Of a DNA stretch of 64,000 nucleotides, positions 7,648-17,211 are shown in pieces (position 1 is the stretch's first letter; each line of letters starts with the position of its first letter). The translations under genes were made by a program, and so were the position numbers. The notes beneath the pieces were generated by a model. The model was not told the origin of the DNA and made no database searches. It saw only the letters and a list, made by a program, of their open reading frames with translations. Origin of the DNA: Micromonospora ureilytica (lineage in GTDB: Bacteria; Actinomycetota; Actinomycetes; Mycobacteriales; Micromonosporaceae); assembly GCF_015751765.1 (NCBI RefSeq), contig NZ_JADOTX010000001.1:5828001-5892000 (forward strand), in the 5' to 3' direction.

Positions 7648-8838
7648 TCAGTACGACTTGTCCTGACCGAGGACGTGTTGGGCCACGAAGTTGAGGATCA
7701 TCTCGCGGCTGACCGGGGCGATCCGCCCGGCCCGGACCGCGCCGAGCAGGGTCGCCACCCCGTACTCGGTGGTCATGCCGGCCCCGCCGAGCACCTGGAC
7801 GGCGGTGTCCACGGCGAGCGCGGCAGCCTCCCCGGCCGCGTACTTGGCCATGTTGCCGGCCACCCCGGCCTCCAGGTCGCGGCCGGCGTCGTACAGGGTG
7901 GCCGCTTTCTGGATCATGAGGCGGGCCAGCTCCACCTGCACCGCCGCGTGTGCCAGCGGATGCGACACCCCCTGGTGGGAGCCGATGCTGCGACCACCCC
8001 AGACCTTGCGGGTGGCGGTGTACTCACTGGCCCGCTCGATGGCGTACCGACCGGTGCCGGCGCCCATCGCGGCCACCGTGATCCGCTCCGGGTTGAGCCC
8101 GGCGAAGAGGGCCGGCAGTCCGGCGTCCAGCGACTCACCGAGCAGCGCGTCGGCGGGCAGCCGCACGTCGTCCAGGTAGAGCAGGAACTGGTTCTCCGGG
8201 GAAACGATCTCCATGTCCAGCTTGGACCGGGTCAACCCGGCCGCATCGGTCGGCACCAGGAACAACGCCGGCTTCAGCTTCTGTGGAGACGCATCCGCTG
8301 AACCGGCTGGGCCGTCATCGACGGCGACGCGCGCCACCACCAGCACGTGACCGGCCTCGTCGACCCCGGAGATGTAGCACTTGCGGCCGTTGAGCAGCCA
8401 GCCGTCGCCGTCGCGGCGAGCCACAGTGGCGAGCCGGTGGAAGTTCGAGCCGGCCTCCGGCTCGGTGATCGCGAAGACGATCTTCTGCGAGCCGTCGGCG
8501 AGGCCCGGCAGGTGCCGCTTGCGCTGCTCCTCGGTGCCGTGTCGGCTGAGGACTGTCGCCGCGATGGCGGGGGAGACCACCAGCAGCAGCAGCGGGCAAC
8601 CCGCCGCCGCCAACTCCTCGCAGACGATGGCCAGCTCGGTGATGCCGCCGCCCCCGCCGCCGTACTCGGTGGGGATGTTGACCCCCAGGTAGCCGAGCCG
8701 CCCGGCGTCCGCCCACAGTTCGGTGGTGTGCTCGCCAGCCTTCGCCTTCTCGACGAAGTAGCTGTGGCCGTAGCGGCGGCCCAGCGCCCGGACGGCGTCG
8801 CGCAGCTGGTCCTGTTCGGGGGTGAGGTCGAAGGTCAT
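7648..8838 (-). CDS. Acyl-CoA dehydrogenase (last gene of the carboxylase operon)
   Basis: A 396-aa FAD-dependent acyl-CoA dehydrogenase of usual family length. It shows the N-terminal helical domain, the FAD/substrate motif FAITEPEAGSN (about residues 120-130), and the C-terminal motif VQVLGGAGMTTEYGV. ATG 8838 overlaps the stop of the biotin carboxylase gene (ATGA), so it is translationally coupled and is the last gene of the operon. The likely role is alpha,beta-dehydrogenation of a branched acyl-CoA that feeds the adjacent carboxylase. The substrate cannot be read from sequence. Confidence 0.92.
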   Translation of the reverse strand: MTFDLTPEQDQLRDAVRALGRRYGHSYFVEKAKAGEHTTELWADAGRLGYLGVNIPTEYGGGGGGITELAIVCEELAAAGCPLLLLVVSPAIAATVLSRHGTEEQRKRHLPGLADGSQKIVFAITEPEAGSNFHRLATVARRDGDGWLLNGRKCYISGVDEAGHVLVVARVAVDDGPAGSADASPQKLKPALFLVPTDAAGLTRSKLDMEIVSPENQFLLYLDDVRLPADALLGESLDAGLPALFAGLNPERITVAAMGAGTGRYAIERASEYTATRKVWGGRSIGSHQGVSHPLAHAAVQVELARLMIQKAATLYDAGRDLEAGVAGNMAKYAAGEAAALAVDTAVQVLGGAGMTTEYGVATLLGAVRAGRIAPVSREMILNFVAQHVLGQDKSY

Positions 8839-10829
8839 CGGCTGTCCTTTTCGTCGACAACTGCCAACACGGCGCCCGTCTGCACCTGACCGCCGGTCGG
8901 TACCGGCAGCTCGGCGACCACGCCGTCGATCGGGGCGAGCACGGGATGTTCCAGCTTCATCGCTTCCAGCGTGAGCAGCGGATCGCCGGCCGTGACCCGC
9001 TGGCCGACCTGGACGTGCACCCGGGTCACCACGCCGGGCAGTGGCGCGAGCAGCGACCCGGCCGCCACCGCCGCGGTGGGCAGCGGGAGACGCGGCAGCT
9101 CGGCCAGGCTCGCCGCCCCGTCCGGGCCGTCCACGAAGACAGCCGACCCCACAGGGTGTACGCGGTACGCGCGCCGAACTCCGTCGACGTCGAGCACCAC
9201 CCGGTCCGGGGTGACCTCCACGAGCACCACATCGGGCGCTCCCGCTGATTCGGCGGCGTCCTTCGTCGGTGTGCTGGCCCAGTCGGCGAGCCGGCCGGTC
9301 CGATCCAGGCGGTAGCGGATCTCGATCTCGTCGCCGCCCGGCCCGACGAAGCGGGTGACCTGCGGGACGGCTGGCACGTTGCGCCAGCCGGAGGGGAGCC
9401 CGCCCAGCACCTGCGCGGTTGCCCGGCGATGGGCCGCACCCGCCAGCGCGGCGGCGAGGGCGGTGATCGGAAGCCGGTCGGCGGGGAGCAGCGGGGCGAA
9501 GACCTCCGGGTGCCGGTCCAGGAAGCCCGTGTCGATCTCCACGGCGGCGAACGCGGCGCTCCGCAGCACCCGGACCAGTAGATCCCGGTTGGTGGTCACC
9601 CCGTGCAGCTCGGCCCGGGCCAGCGCGCTGGCCAGCAGCCGGGTCGCCTCCGCGCGGGTACGACCCCAGGCGATCACCTTCGCGAGCATCGAGTCGTAGT
9701 GCACCCCGACCACCGAACCGGCCACCACACCCGAGTCGAGCCGCAGACCCGGCCCGGCCAGCCCACCGAACTCGGTCGCCACCCCGCCAACTGTGAACCG
9801 GTGCAGGGTCCCGGTGGCCGGCCGCCAACCCGCCGCCGCGTCCTCCGCGCACAGGCGTACCTCGATCGCGTGTCCGGCGCTCTCCGGCAGGCTCGCCGGC
9901 AGCGGCTCGCCCTCGGAGACGAGCAGTTGCAAGCCCACCAGGTCCAGCCCGGTGCACAACTCGGTGACCGGGTGCTCCACCTGGAGCCGGGTGTTCATCT
10001 CCAGGAAGAAGAACTCACCGCCCGGGGCGAGCAGGAACTCCACGGTGCCCGCGCCCAGGTAGTCCACCGCGTGCCCGGCGGCCACCGCCGCCTCGTGCAA
10101 CGCCGTCCGCACCCGCTCGGGCACGACCGCCGGCGCCTCCTCGACGATCTTCTGGTGGCGCCGCTGGATCGAGCACTCCCGGTCACCGAGGGCCACCACC
10201 CGACCGTGCGAATCGCCGAAGATCTGCACCTCGACGTGCCGGCCACGCTCGACGTACCGCTCGATGAAGACAGTGCCGTCGCCGAACGCGGCAGCCGCCT
10301 CCCGGCTGGCGCTGGCGGCGGCCTCGGCCAGTTCGTCGGCGTCCCGCACGATCCGCATCCCGCGCCCGCCGCCACCCGCGGACGCCTTCACCAGCACCGG
10401 GAAGTCAGTGACCTCGTCGGTGTCGGTCCAGCTCGGCAGCATCGGCACGCCCGCCTCGGCGAGCAGTGCCTTCGCCGCGAGCTTGTCGCCCATCGCGGCG
10501 ATCACCTTGGCCGGCGGCCCGACCCAGGTCAGTCCCGCGTCGGTCACGGCCGCCGCGAACTCCGCGTTCTCGGCGAGGAAGCCGTAGCCCGGGTGGACCG
10601 CGTCCGCGCCGCTGCGCCGGGCCGCGTCCAGGATCAGGTCGACCCGCAGGTACGTCTCGGCCGGCGAACTCCCCGGCAGGCGTACGCCAAGGTCGGCCTC
10701 GGCCACGAAGGGCGCGTCGGCGTCCGCGTCGGAATACACGGCGACGGTCTGCACGCCCATCGCCCGGCAGGTGGCGAAGACCCGGCGGGCGATCTCACCC
10801 CGGTTCGCCACGAGCAGTCGGTTGATCAT
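8835..10829 (-). CDS. Acyl-CoA carboxylase alpha subunit (biotin carboxylase + BCCP)
   Basis: About 664 residues from ATG 10829: biotin carboxylase (RLLVANRGEIA near the N-terminus; ATP-grasp loop KASAGGGGRGM; EMNTRLQVEHPVTE), a linker/BT domain, and a C-terminal biotinyl domain with LEAMKLEH, the biotin attachment site (Lys about 19 residues from the conserved end region). Size and layout match methylcrotonyl- or geranyl-CoA carboxylase alpha subunits. An in-frame GTG at 10895 would add 22 residues (MSARNAAK...) encoded by a repeat element. The conserved MINRLL start is preferred because family members begin there. Confidence 0.93.
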   Translation of the reverse strand: MINRLLVANRGEIARRVFATCRAMGVQTVAVYSDADADAPFVAEADLGVRLPGSSPAETYLRVDLILDAARRSGADAVHPGYGFLAENAEFAAAVTDAGLTWVGPPAKVIAAMGDKLAAKALLAEAGVPMLPSWTDTDEVTDFPVLVKASAGGGGRGMRIVRDADELAEAAASASREAAAAFGDGTVFIERYVERGRHVEVQIFGDSHGRVVALGDRECSIQRRHQKIVEEAPAVVPERVRTALHEAAVAAGHAVDYLGAGTVEFLLAPGGEFFFLEMNTRLQVEHPVTELCTGLDLVGLQLLVSEGEPLPASLPESAGHAIEVRLCAEDAAAGWRPATGTLHRFTVGGVATEFGGLAGPGLRLDSGVVAGSVVGVHYDSMLAKVIAWGRTRAEATRLLASALARAELHGVTTNRDLLVRVLRSAAFAAVEIDTGFLDRHPEVFAPLLPADRLPITALAAALAGAAHRRATAQVLGGLPSGWRNVPAVPQVTRFVGPGGDEIEIRYRLDRTGRLADWASTPTKDAAESAGAPDVVLVEVTPDRVVLDVDGVRRAYRVHPVGSAVFVDGPDGAASLAELPRLPLPTAAVAAGSLLAPLPGVVTRVHVQVGQRVTAGDPLLTLEAMKLEHPVLAPIDGVVAELPVPTGGQVQTGAVLAVVDEKDSR

Positions 10830-10847
10830 TGCGCCCTGAGCCTGCCT

Positions 10848-10895
10848 TTCGTTCGCGACTGCGGGACTCCGCTTCGCTGCGTTCCTCGCGCTCAC
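10848..10895 (-). repeat. Dispersed GTGAGCGCGAGG element, single copy
   Basis: Read on the minus strand it starts GTGAGCGCGAGGA and ends CCCGCAGTCGCGAACGAA. It shares these ends with the tandem copies at 12501-12618 but has a divergent middle. It fills the gap between the carboxyltransferase stop (10899) and the biotin carboxylase start, and is open in frame with the latter. Confidence 0.7.
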
Positions 10896-10898
10896 GGT

Positions 10899-12496
<1,598 letters not shown>

Positions 12497-12500
<4 letters not shown>

Positions 12501-12559
12501 CGTGCCTCCTTCGTTCGCGACTGCGGGGCTCGCAAGACCGGCTCACTCCTCGCGCTCAC
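12497..12559 (-). other. 20-codon bridging mini-ORF 2 (repeat copy 2)
   Basis: Reads GTG AGC GCG AGG ... CGG TGA (peptide begins MSARSEP). Its stop overlaps the GTG of the carboxyltransferase gene (GTGA) and its start overlaps the stop of mini-ORF 1. The repeat carries GAAGGAGGCACG immediately before the next GTG. It probably serves as a translational-coupling bridge; a peptide function is not implied. Confidence 0.45.
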
Positions 12560-12618
12560 CGTGCCTCCTTCGTTCGCGACTGCGGGGCTCGCAAGACCGG
12601 CTCACTCCTCGCGCTCAC
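12501..12618 (-). repeat. Perfect 59-bp tandem duplication in an operon junction
   Basis: Units 12501-12559 and 12560-12618 are identical over 59 bp. On the minus strand each begins GTGAGCGCGAGG and ends AAGGAGGCACG, so each carries a start codon at one end and a Shine-Dalgarno at the other. The element fills the whole gap between the acyl-CoA dehydrogenase and the carboxyltransferase genes. Confidence 0.9.
12556..12618 (-). other. 20-codon bridging mini-ORF 1 (repeat copy 1)
   Basis: Same 20 codons as mini-ORF 2. The GTG at 12618 overlaps the stop of the upstream acyl-CoA dehydrogenase (GTGA), and its TGA overlaps the GTG of mini-ORF 2. A 59-nt unit equals a 63-nt ORF minus a 4-nt overlap, so the two copies chain without a gap. 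Confidence 0.45.
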
Positions 12619-13811
12619 AGGCCCATGCCTTTCGCGATGATCTCGTTCATGATCTCCGTGGTGCCGCCGCCGATGCCGAGGATCCGCGCGTCGCGGTAGT
12701 GCCTCTCCACCTCGGCGTCGCGCAGGTAGCCGAAGCCGCCGTGCAGCTGCAACGCCTGGTCGACGACGTGGTCGCAGGCGGCCACCGCCACGTTCTTCGC
12801 CATCGCCACCTCGGTCACCACCGGCTCGCCGGCAGCGACCCGACCCGCGACCTCGTGCACGTACGACCGGGCCGCCTCGGCCCGCGTGTGCATCTCGGCC
12901 AACCGGTGTCGGATCAGCTGCCGGCTGGCCAGCGGACGCCCGAAGGTCTCCCGATCCCGGCACCAGCGCACCGCCAACTCGACGCAGCGCTGCGCGGTCG
13001 CGTACGCCTGCGTCGCCAGGGACAGCCGTTCCGCCGCGAAGTGCTGCATGATCGCCAGAAAGCCGGTGTTCTCCGCGCCGATCCGGTTGGTGACCGGCAC
13101 CCGCACGTCCGCGAACGACAGCTCGGCGGTGTCCGAGCAGTGCCAGCCGAGCTTCTCCAACCGGCGTCCCACTGTGAACCCGGGCGACCCCTTGTCGATG
13201 ACCAGCAGGGTGAGTTCACCGCTGCCGGGGAAGTCGGTACACACCGCGGTGGTCACGAAGTCGGCCCGGTGCCCACTGGTGATGTATGTCTTCGACCCGT
13301 TCACCACGTAGTGGTCGCCGTCGCGGCGGGCGGTAGTGCGGATGCCGGCCACGTCCGAACCACCGTCCGGCTCGGTGATGGCAAGCGCGCCGATCATCGT
13401 GCCGGACAGGGTGGGCCGGACGTACCGCTCGATCAGACTGTCGTCGCCCGGGGACGCGGTGCCGCCGAGCCGACCGCCCAGCGAGCCACCGGTGCGGGCA
13501 CCGGCCGCAGCGACCATGTGCGGCAACGCGATGCCGTGCGTGAACAGGGCCGCCACCAGCCCGGACGAGCCGCCGGAGCGGATCAGCTCCTCGGTCACGA
13601 TGATCGAGTCGAGCAGGTCACCGCCGCTGCCACCGACCGACTCCGGGAAGCCGATGCCGAGCAGGCCGAGCTTCGCGGCGGTGGCGTGCAGCGCCCGGGG
13701 CACCTCGCCGGACCGCTCCCAGTCGTCCAGGTGCGGCAGCACCTCCCGGGTCACGAACGCCCGGGTCAGCTCGCGTAGCTGCCGGCGCTCCGGGGTGTCC
13801 ACGATGCTCAC
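12615..13811 (-). CDS. Acyl-CoA dehydrogenase (upstream copy)
   Basis: A 398-aa acyl-CoA dehydrogenase with ALAITEPDGGSDVAGIRTTA (FAD/substrate loop), the RLSLATQAYATAQRC helix and the C-terminal QLHGGFGYLRDAEVERHYRDAR motif, the typical end of short/branched-chain enzymes. The GTG at 13811 overlaps the AtuA stop (GTGA); a longer frame upstream is AtuA's antiframe and is not used. It is only distantly similar to the other dehydrogenase at 7648, so the operon has two different oxidation steps or substrates. Its last codon abuts the tandem repeat. Confidence 0.92.
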   Translation of the reverse strand: MSIVDTPERRQLRELTRAFVTREVLPHLDDWERSGEVPRALHATAAKLGLLGIGFPESVGGSGGDLLDSIIVTEELIRSGGSSGLVAALFTHGIALPHMVAAAGARTGGSLGGRLGGTASPGDDSLIERYVRPTLSGTMIGALAITEPDGGSDVAGIRTTARRDGDHYVVNGSKTYITSGHRADFVTTAVCTDFPGSGELTLLVIDKGSPGFTVGRRLEKLGWHCSDTAELSFADVRVPVTNRIGAENTGFLAIMQHFAAERLSLATQAYATAQRCVELAVRWCRDRETFGRPLASRQLIRHRLAEMHTRAEAARSYVHEVAGRVAAGEPVVTEVAMAKNVAVAACDHVVDQALQLHGGFGYLRDAEVERHYRDARILGIGGGTTEIMNEIIAKGMGL

Positions 13812-15484
13812 CGGCTTTCCCCCGTCGGAAGATCGACCGGCAGGTCGACGATCCGGGCGCGCAGCAGCTCGCCGAGCGCCTTGGCCTGCGGGTCGAATCG
13901 GGTGGAGGCGGCCACCCCCGCGCCGAGCAGGCCCTCGATCACGAAGTTGACCGCGCGCAGGTTCGACAACTCGTAGCGCCGTACCGACAGCGGCGCGGTC
14001 TCCGGCAACAGCTCGGCCAGCCGTTCGACTGTCAACCAGGTCCGCAGCCACGCGTACCCGGCATCAGTTCGTGCCCAGACGCCGAGGTTGGCGTCGCCGC
14101 CCTTGTCCCCGGAGCGCGCGCCGACCACCTCGCCGAGCGCCCCACGCCGGGTCGGGCCGTCGACCGCAGCCTCGCCGCCCGGGGCGGATTCGTCCTGCGG
14201 GGTGGGCGCGGTACGGATCGGCGGGGCGATCGGCACCCGCTCGCCGCCGGGCAGCACCGCTACGTGCACCACCGCGTCCTGCGCCACGGCGTCGGCGGTG
14301 AAGACGCCGTACGGTGTCGCGTCGCCGGGCAGCGTGGTCAGCGTGCAGCCCGGGTACGAGGCCAGGGCCAGCTCCACCGCGGCGGCCGAGAAGGCCCGCC
14401 CGGCCCGCGCCTTGTCGGCGTCGCGCAGGTGTACGTGCAGCAGGGCGCTGGCCGCCTCGGTGTCGGCGGCGTCCGGATGGTCGGTCCGGGCCAGCGTGAA
14501 CTCCAGCCCGTCCTTGCCGACCGCCTCCTCGACCTGCCCACGGACCAGGGCAGCCTTCGCCTCGACGTTCAGCCCGCAGAGGACGAAGGTCATCGAGTTG
14601 CGGAAGCCGCCGAGGTTGTTGACGCCCACCTTCAGCGTGGGCGGTGGCGGTGTGCCCCGTACGCCTGCGACCCGGACCCGGTCCGGCCCGTCGGGGCGCA
14701 GCGTCACAGTGTCCAGTCGGGTGACCACGTCCGGCCCGAGGTAGGACGGCCCGCCGATCTCGTAGAGCAGCTGGGCGGTGACCGTCTCCACTGTGACCGC
14801 GCCACCGGTGCCCGGATGTTTGGTGACCACGGACGACCCGTCGGAGTGCACCTCGACGATCGGGAATCCGGGCCGGTGACCGCCGTCGGGCAGCTCGGTG
14901 AAGAAGCTGAAGTTGCCGCCGGTGACCTGTGCGCCGCACTCGACGAGGTGCCCCGCGACAGTGGCTCCGGCCAGCTCGTCGAGGTCGTCGCGGCCCCACC
15001 CGTACCGGGCGATGGCCGGGCCGACCACCAGCGACGCGTCGGTGACCCGACCGGTGACCACCACGTGCGCACCGGCGTCGAGGCAGGCGGCGATCCCGAA
15101 CGCGCCGAGGTAGGCGTTCGCGCTCAACGCGTCCGGTCGCTGGATCGTGTCACCTTCGACGTACCCGATCTGGGCCGGCAGCCCGAGCCGTTCGGCGAGC
15201 TTCGCGATGGCGGCGGCCAGGCCAGCCGGGTTCAACCCGCCGGCGTTTGTCACGATCCGCACCCCTCGGTCGAGGGCGGTGCCGAGGCAGGTCTCCAGCT
15301 GCCGCAGGAACGTCTTCGCGTAGCCCAGGTCGGGGTCGCGCAGGCGGTCGCGGGCGAGGATCAGCATGGTCAACTCGGCCAGATAGTCGCCGGTCAGCAC
15401 GTCCAGCTCACCGCCGTCGAGCATCTCCCGCCAGGCGGTGAACCGGTCGCCGTAGAAGCCGGAGGCGTTGCCGATGCGGATCAT
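13808..15484 (-). CDS. AtuA-family (acyclic terpene utilisation / DUF1446) protein
   Basis: A 558-aa protein starting MIRIGNASGFYGDR, with the family-typical motifs TNAGGLNPAGLA, TGRVTDASL, and a C-terminal domain with GARSGDKGGDANLGVW. The AtuA family was named from geraniol/citronellol degradation in Pseudomonas, where atu genes encode geranyl-CoA carboxylase and partners. Homologues also sit in actinobacterial leucine/isovalerate-type operons. The biochemical role of AtuA itself is unsettled. Start ATG 15484 overlaps the preceding stop (ATGA), and the 3' end overlaps the next gene (GTGA), so it is fully coupled in the operon. Confidence 0.88.
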   Translation of the reverse strand: MIRIGNASGFYGDRFTAWREMLDGGELDVLTGDYLAELTMLILARDRLRDPDLGYAKTFLRQLETCLGTALDRGVRIVTNAGGLNPAGLAAAIAKLAERLGLPAQIGYVEGDTIQRPDALSANAYLGAFGIAACLDAGAHVVVTGRVTDASLVVGPAIARYGWGRDDLDELAGATVAGHLVECGAQVTGGNFSFFTELPDGGHRPGFPIVEVHSDGSSVVTKHPGTGGAVTVETVTAQLLYEIGGPSYLGPDVVTRLDTVTLRPDGPDRVRVAGVRGTPPPPTLKVGVNNLGGFRNSMTFVLCGLNVEAKAALVRGQVEEAVGKDGLEFTLARTDHPDAADTEAASALLHVHLRDADKARAGRAFSAAAVELALASYPGCTLTTLPGDATPYGVFTADAVAQDAVVHVAVLPGGERVPIAPPIRTAPTPQDESAPGGEAAVDGPTRRGALGEVVGARSGDKGGDANLGVWARTDAGYAWLRTWLTVERLAELLPETAPLSVRRYELSNLRAVNFVIEGLLGAGVAASTRFDPQAKALGELLRARIVDLPVDLPTGESR

Positions 15485-16278
15485 GCCCGTACCCCGTTTC
15501 CGCCGGCCGGCTTGCGGCCGTCACCCGGCGGCCCGGCGAAGGCCTGAGCCACGTCGAGCCACTCGTCGGCGACCGGCCCGGTGGCGACCAGAGCGAGGTC
15601 CGTGCGGTGTCGGCGCTGGGTGACCAGCTGGCAGAAGTCCCGGGCCGGGCCGGTGACCCGGTCGGCGGCGTCCGCCGGACCCCAGGCCCACGTGTCGCCA
15701 CCGGGCCCGACCAGCTCCACCCGGACCGGCGCCGTCGGCGCCTCCCGGCCGTGCGCGGCGAAGCCGTGCCCGAGGGTACGCACGCCCAGGTGCGCCACGT
15801 GCCGAAGTCGGTCGCTGTCGGGGCGGACCACGTCGAGGGCGTCGGCCACGTCCGTGCCGTGCGCCCACGTCTCCATGATCCGGGCGGTGGCCATCGAGGT
15901 GGCCGACATCCGGGTGCCGTACCAGGGCAGCTTGCCACCGGCCGGAACGGCGGCCAGTGCGTCGACGAGCGCGGTTCGCCCGGCCCGCCAGCGGGCGAGA
16001 AGGTCGGCCGGCGGGGCGAGGAATTCCTCGGCGCCGACGTCGACGAGTCGGGTCACGTCCGACGCGGCGGTCACCGTCGCGTAGAACGCCTCGGGATCGG
16101 TGGCGGCCAACAGCGCGACGTGGTCGGTCCAGGCGAGGTGGGCGATCTGATGCCCGATGCTCCAGCCCGGCGCGGGGGTCGGCCTCGTCCAGTCGTCCGC
16201 GGGCAGTGGTGCCACCAGGGCGTCCAACTGGGCGGACTCGTCGGCCAGGTCCGTGAGCAGGTCGCTGAGGTCGACCAT
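15481..16278 (-). CDS. DinB-like/mycothiol maleylpyruvate isomerase-type protein (TIGR03084-like)
   Basis: A 265-aa protein. The N-terminal four-helix DinB/MDMPI-type domain shows GWSIGHQIAHLAWTDH (about residues 39-54) and METWAHGTDVADAL (about 135-148), supplying His/Glu-type metal ligands. A C-terminal alpha/beta domain with WAWGPADAADRVTGPARDFCQLV follows, like the SCP2-like half of MDMPI proteins. It is the first gene of the carboxylase operon, 37 bp after the TetR gene, with GGAGG just upstream of ATG 16278. A thiol-dependent or metal-binding enzyme role is expected from the family; the substrate is unknown. Confidence 0.82.
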   Translation of the reverse strand: MVDLSDLLTDLADESAQLDALVAPLPADDWTRPTPAPGWSIGHQIAHLAWTDHVALLAATDPEAFYATVTAASDVTRLVDVGAEEFLAPPADLLARWRAGRTALVDALAAVPAGGKLPWYGTRMSATSMATARIMETWAHGTDVADALDVVRPDSDRLRHVAHLGVRTLGHGFAAHGREAPTAPVRVELVGPGGDTWAWGPADAADRVTGPARDFCQLVTQRRHRTDLALVATGPVADEWLDVAQAFAGPPGDGRKPAGGNGVRA

Positions 16279-16315
16279 GGTGCCTCCGGTCGGTGGTGGC
16301 CGGTACGGCCGGCGG

Positions 16316-16921
16316 TCAGGGCGTGAGCAGGGTGGCGAGCTGGCGCTTCCAGGTGGTCAACAGGGCAGCCCGGCGGGTGGAGTCGTCGCTGAGCAGGTTG
16401 GCCACCCCGAGCCCGCGGAGCAGGTCGAGCGTGGCCTGCACCGCTTCGCGGACACCGGGTCGACGCTCGTCGACACCGAGCAGGGCGACGGTGAGCCGGT
16501 GCATCTCCCGCCCGACAGTCGCCTCCAGCGGCACCAGCGCGTCCCGGAGTTCCCGATCGGTGCGGGCGGCGACCCAGAGTTCCAGTGCGGCCACGAACAG
16601 CGGCCCGGTGAACGCCACGGCGAGCAGGTCGACGACCCGGTCCAACCGTTGTGGCCCAGCCGGCAGCGCCTCGGCCTCGGTGCGCAACTCGTCGGCCCGC
16701 CGCTCGGCCAGATGGGCCACGGCGGCCGTCACCAGCGCCGCCTTCGTCGGGTAGTGGTGCAGCTGCGCCCCACGCGAGACACCGGCCCGCGCCGCGACGA
16801 CGGTGGTCGTGGTGCCGGACCAGCCGTGCTCGATCAGGCAGTCGACGGTCGCCTCCAGCAGCCGGGCCTGGGTGGCGCGGCTGCGTTCCTGCTGAGGGAC
16901 ACGCGTCGATGCGGTGGGCAC
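16316..16921 (-). CDS. TetR-family transcriptional regulator
   Basis: About 201 residues from GTG 16921. The N-terminal helix-turn-helix reads TTVVAARAGVSRGAQLHHYP followed by TKAALV, a typical TetR DNA-binding domain; the remainder is an all-helical ligand domain. The frame is open further upstream but without start support or conserved sequence. It precedes the AtuA/carboxylase operon in the same direction with a 37-bp gap, so it is probably the first gene and local regulator, likely responding to an acyl-CoA (inference). Confidence 0.88.
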   Translation of the reverse strand: MPTASTRVPQQERSRATQARLLEATVDCLIEHGWSGTTTTVVAARAGVSRGAQLHHYPTKAALVTAAVAHLAERRADELRTEAEALPAGPQRLDRVVDLLAVAFTGPLFVAALELWVAARTDRELRDALVPLEATVGREMHRLTVALLGVDERRPGVREAVQATLDLLRGLGVANLLSDDSTRRAALLTTWKRQLATLLTP

Positions 16922-16949
16922 GGGGACAGCCTGGGGCCTACGAAACAAA

Positions 16950-16961
16950 CAGTCAAGACTG
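16950..16961. promoter_or_regulatory. Candidate TetR operator (CAGTC-AA-GACTG)
   Basis: A 5-bp inverted repeat with a 2-nt centre, 29 nt upstream of the tetR GTG in an AT-rich patch (next to CTTTTT). Position and symmetry suit an autoregulatory operator for the minus-strand operon. Confidence 0.4.
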
Positions 16962-17056
16962 ACTTTTTCTAGGTCCGTGTCCCTCGGGTGGGTGCGGCGG
17001 GTGGACTCGCGATGGTGTGGCGGGGCGCACGAGGTGGCTCGGGTGCGTTGGTCTCG

Positions 17057-17093
17057 CTTTGGAGCTGATGTCACAAACGACTCAGCTCCAAAG
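17057..17093. repeat. 12-bp inverted repeat (CTTTGGAGCTGA palindrome)
   Basis: The arm CTTTGGAGCTGA (17057-17068) pairs perfectly with TCAGCTCCAAAG (17082-17093) across a 13-nt loop. It lies in the 290-bp gap between tetR and the metallophosphoesterase gene. Like the palindrome at 1305, it is AT-richer than its surroundings and may be a dispersed extragenic element. Confidence 0.65.
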
Positions 17094-17132
17094 GCTCCCC
17101 GACCCGTATCCCGGCTCCCGCCCAGCGGTGCT

Positions 17133-17202
17133 CGGACTGCCGCTCCGTCGCGCTCGGACCGCCGGCTCAGTGGCGGTCCGACCACGGCTCAGCGGCAGTC
17201 CG
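17133..17202 (-). terminator. Nested hairpin after the metallophosphoesterase gene
   Basis: The outer stem pairs 17133-17144 with 17191-17202 (12 bp perfect). The inner stem pairs 17155-17163 with 17172-17180 (9 bp perfect, 8-nt loop). The structure starts about 10 bp beyond the metallophosphoesterase stop codon and probably ends its minus-strand transcript. Confidence 0.6.
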
Positions 17203-17211
17203 ACTGCTCGC

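Noticed and set aside
7648..9957. 769-codon minus-strand frame suggesting a fusion to acyl-CoA dehydrogenase
   Set aside because: The N-terminal 373 codons are an alternative frame of the biotin carboxylase; dehydrogenase homology starts at ATG 8838 with an ATGA overlap.
12501..12618. Tandem repeat considered as a CRISPR or IS remnant
   Set aside because: Only two units, no spacers, no cas genes or inverted termini; its phase with start/stop codons fits a gene-junction element.
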